Part shown: positions 6,751-8,071 of the stretch, in pieces
Position numbering within the stretch: the stretch's first letter is position 1
Layout: every line of letters begins with the position of its first letter
Assembly (NCBI GenBank): GCA_904501885.1
Contig: CAJGCP010000054.1
Coordinates: 1-8,071 of the forward strand
DNA length: 8,071 nucleotides
From: an uncultured Acetatifactor sp.
GTDB taxonomy: Bacteria > Bacillota > Clostridia > Lachnospirales > Lachnospiraceae
Reading direction: 5' to 3'
Position numbers and translations under genes: made by a program
Notes under the pieces: generated by a model
What the model saw: the letters and a program-made list of their open reading frames with translations, nothing else
Database searches by the model: none
What the model was told of the DNA's origin: nothing

Positions 6751-6756
6751 TTTTTT

Positions 6757-6785
6757 ATTATATATGCAAGCATTTTGTTTTTCAA
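6757..6785 (-). promoter_or_regulatory. Strong sigma-A promoter of tRNA-Thr
   Basis: Read leftward: -35 TTGAAA (6785-6780), a 17-base spacer, and a perfect -10 TATAAT (6762-6757). Expected start point is near 6750, at the first G of the leader hairpin. It sits 28 bases after the DUF1015 stop, so the tRNA has its own strong promoter whatever read-through occurs from that gene. Confidence 0.85.
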
Positions 6786-6813
6786 GTATAAAATCAAATA
6801 TTTTGTCCTAAGT

Positions 6814-8055
6814 TTAATCCAAGGAATGTATATATAACCCGCTCCGCAGTTTGGGTTCAAACCAGGTTGATTTTGGGGGCATCAAAAGCCCTGCATCCGC
6901 CACTGCGAATAGTTCATCCATAGATGTGGGATACATGGAAAAAGCAACTTTCATGTCAGTATGCACTCTTCTTTCTAACTCACTTAATCCACGAATACCT
7001 CCCACAAAATCAATTCTCTTATCTGTTTTGGGCTCCTGAATACGTAGTATAGGATTTAATAAATGATCCTGCAAAATAGAAACATCCAATCCTGCAATGG
7101 GATCGTTGGATAATATGTGTTCCTTTGCATCCAACCGATACCAGCAACCCTCAAGAAACATACCAAAAGATGCTTTATGCTGTGGCTGATATACATTCTT
7201 GCCTATAGTTGTTATCGAAAAATTTTCGGATATTTTCTCTATGAATTCCTTAGAGGAATATCCGTTCAAATCTTTGACCACACGATTGTAATCCATAATC
7301 TTTAGTTCATCTGCATCAAACAACACAGAAAGGAAATAATTAAATTCTTCCGTACCATCAAAGTCTGGATATTGTTCTCTTCTCTTTAAGCCAACCTTTA
7401 CAGCAGAGGCGCATCTATGGTGGCCATCTGCAATATATAACTCAGATATATGATCAAATGTATGACGAATCAACTCCACGGTATCCACATCATTGATGAT
7501 CCACCCTCTGTGACGGATACCATCTTCCTCAGAAACAAAATCATAAGAACAATCCGTTTGCTTTATTTGAAAGATCATTTCTGAAAGAACAGGATTAGAT
7601 TTATATGCCAAAAATATGGGACCTGTCTGCATATTGGTGGTATCCACATGACGTATCCGGTCTGCTTCCTTGTCTGCACGGGTATTTTCATGCTTCTTAA
7701 TAATATTATTCAAGTAGTCATCTACTGAAGCACAAGCCACAATCCCTGTTTGAGAACGTTCTCCCATAGTTAACTCATACAGATAAAATGAAGGTGTTTC
7801 ATCCTGAATAAACTTTCCTTCCTGGATCCAATTTCGGAGTAACTCCCTTGCCTTATCATAGACTTCCGGGGCATAAGTATCCACTTGCTCACAAAATCCG
7901 GTTTCTGCGCGGTCAATGGCAAGAAAGGAATCCGGATTATGATGAACTACAGCAGTCGCCTCCTGTCTGTTGTACACATCATAGGGAAGTGCTGCGATTG
8001 TGCTTTCAAGTCCTAAGGCAGGACGATACGCTTTAAAGGGTTTGATAATAGACAT
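6814..8055 (-). CDS. DUF1015 family protein, function unknown
   Basis: Full-length 413-residue soluble protein that I recognise as DUF1015 (COG4198). Features: an N-terminal PFKAYRP (6-12) and PYDVYN (24-29); KHENTRADKEADR (121-133); the strongly conserved YIADGHHRCASA (207-218); and a C-terminal MPPKSTWFEPKLRSGL (392-407) characteristic of the family. There is no signal peptide or membrane span. The DGHHR motif resembles the GHRR-type phosphate-contact motif of the ParB/sulfiredoxin-like fold, which includes nucleotide-dependent enzymes such as archaeal serine kinase. In many Clostridia this family sits beside serC and serA (serine synthesis); whether that holds here cannot be seen because the upstream side is cut off. 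A link to serine metabolism is therefore inference. The ATG has AAGGAG six bases upstream (8062-8067). No clear terminator follows the stop, so transcription may run into the tRNA unit. Confidence 0.9.
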   Translation of the reverse strand: MSIIKPFKAYRPALGLESTIAALPYDVYNRQEATAVVHHNPDSFLAIDRAETGFCEQVDTYAPEVYDKARELLRNWIQEGKFIQDETPSFYLYELTMGERSQTGIVACASVDDYLNNIIKKHENTRADKEADRIRHVDTTNMQTGPIFLAYKSNPVLSEMIFQIKQTDCSYDFVSEEDGIRHRGWIINDVDTVELIRHTFDHISELYIADGHHRCASAVKVGLKRREQYPDFDGTEEFNYFLSVLFDADELKIMDYNRVVKDLNGYSSKEFIEKISENFSITTIGKNVYQPQHKASFGMFLEGCWYRLDAKEHILSNDPIAGLDVSILQDHLLNPILRIQEPKTDKRIDFVGGIRGLSELERRVHTDMKVAFSMYPTSMDELFAVADAGLLMPPKSTWFEPKLRSGLYIHSLD

Positions 8056-8060
8056 ATTGG

Positions 8061-8067
8061 TCTCCTT
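8061..8067 (-). promoter_or_regulatory. Ribosome binding site of the DUF1015 gene
   Basis: Read leftward AAGGAGA, spaced correctly from the ATG at 8055. It fixes the start and shows the gene is complete although it begins only 16 bases from the window edge. The promoter or an upstream co-transcribed gene lies outside. Confidence 0.85.
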
Positions 8068-8071
8068 AAAA

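Overview
The window looks like ordinary chromosomal DNA of a low-GC, Gram-positive anaerobe, most likely a Clostridia/Lachnospiraceae-type Firmicute. This rests on the AT-rich codon use, strong AGGAGG-like ribosome binding sites, a tRNA gene without an encoded CCA, U-tract terminators and the protein family versions seen. It is an inference from style and not a database match. I see no phage, insertion sequence, CRISPR array or toxin-antitoxin gene, and every base outside the genes lies in a gap shorter than 160 bases.

Layout. (1) Bases 1-4157 hold a leftward operon with a clear promoter: argH (last step of arginine synthesis), then asd (branch point of lysine/threonine/methionine synthesis), then topB (DNA topoisomerase III, cut by the left edge after 524 codons). 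asd and topB are separated by 9 bases and lie in the same reading frame. (2) Bases 4233-5806, rightward, hold a two-gene ABC importer of the nitrate/taurine/sulfonate type: an ATPase and a permease with overlapping stop and start. There is no substrate-binding protein beside them. (3) A hairpin at 5840-5867 lies between this pair and a converging leftward gene for a cytoplasmic NodB-fold deacetylase (5878-6579). (4) Bases 6624-6785 hold a compact leftward tRNA-Thr(CGT) unit: near-consensus promoter, short leader that folds into a hairpin, tRNA and terminator. (5) Bases 6814-8055 hold a leftward DUF1015 gene with a ParB-like DGHHR motif. Its upstream partners are outside the window.

How it fits together. 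The argH-asd-topB unit puts two amino-acid biosynthetic enzymes and a DNA topoisomerase on one transcript. The ABC pair imports an unknown small anion-like or nutrient substrate and must borrow a binding protein coded elsewhere. The most interesting points are the in-frame asd/topB junction, the importer without a binding protein, the tRNA leader hairpin that is also a terminator shape in the opposite direction, and the uncharacterised DUF1015 protein. I did not find a convincing new multi-gene system; most of the window is recognisable housekeeping.
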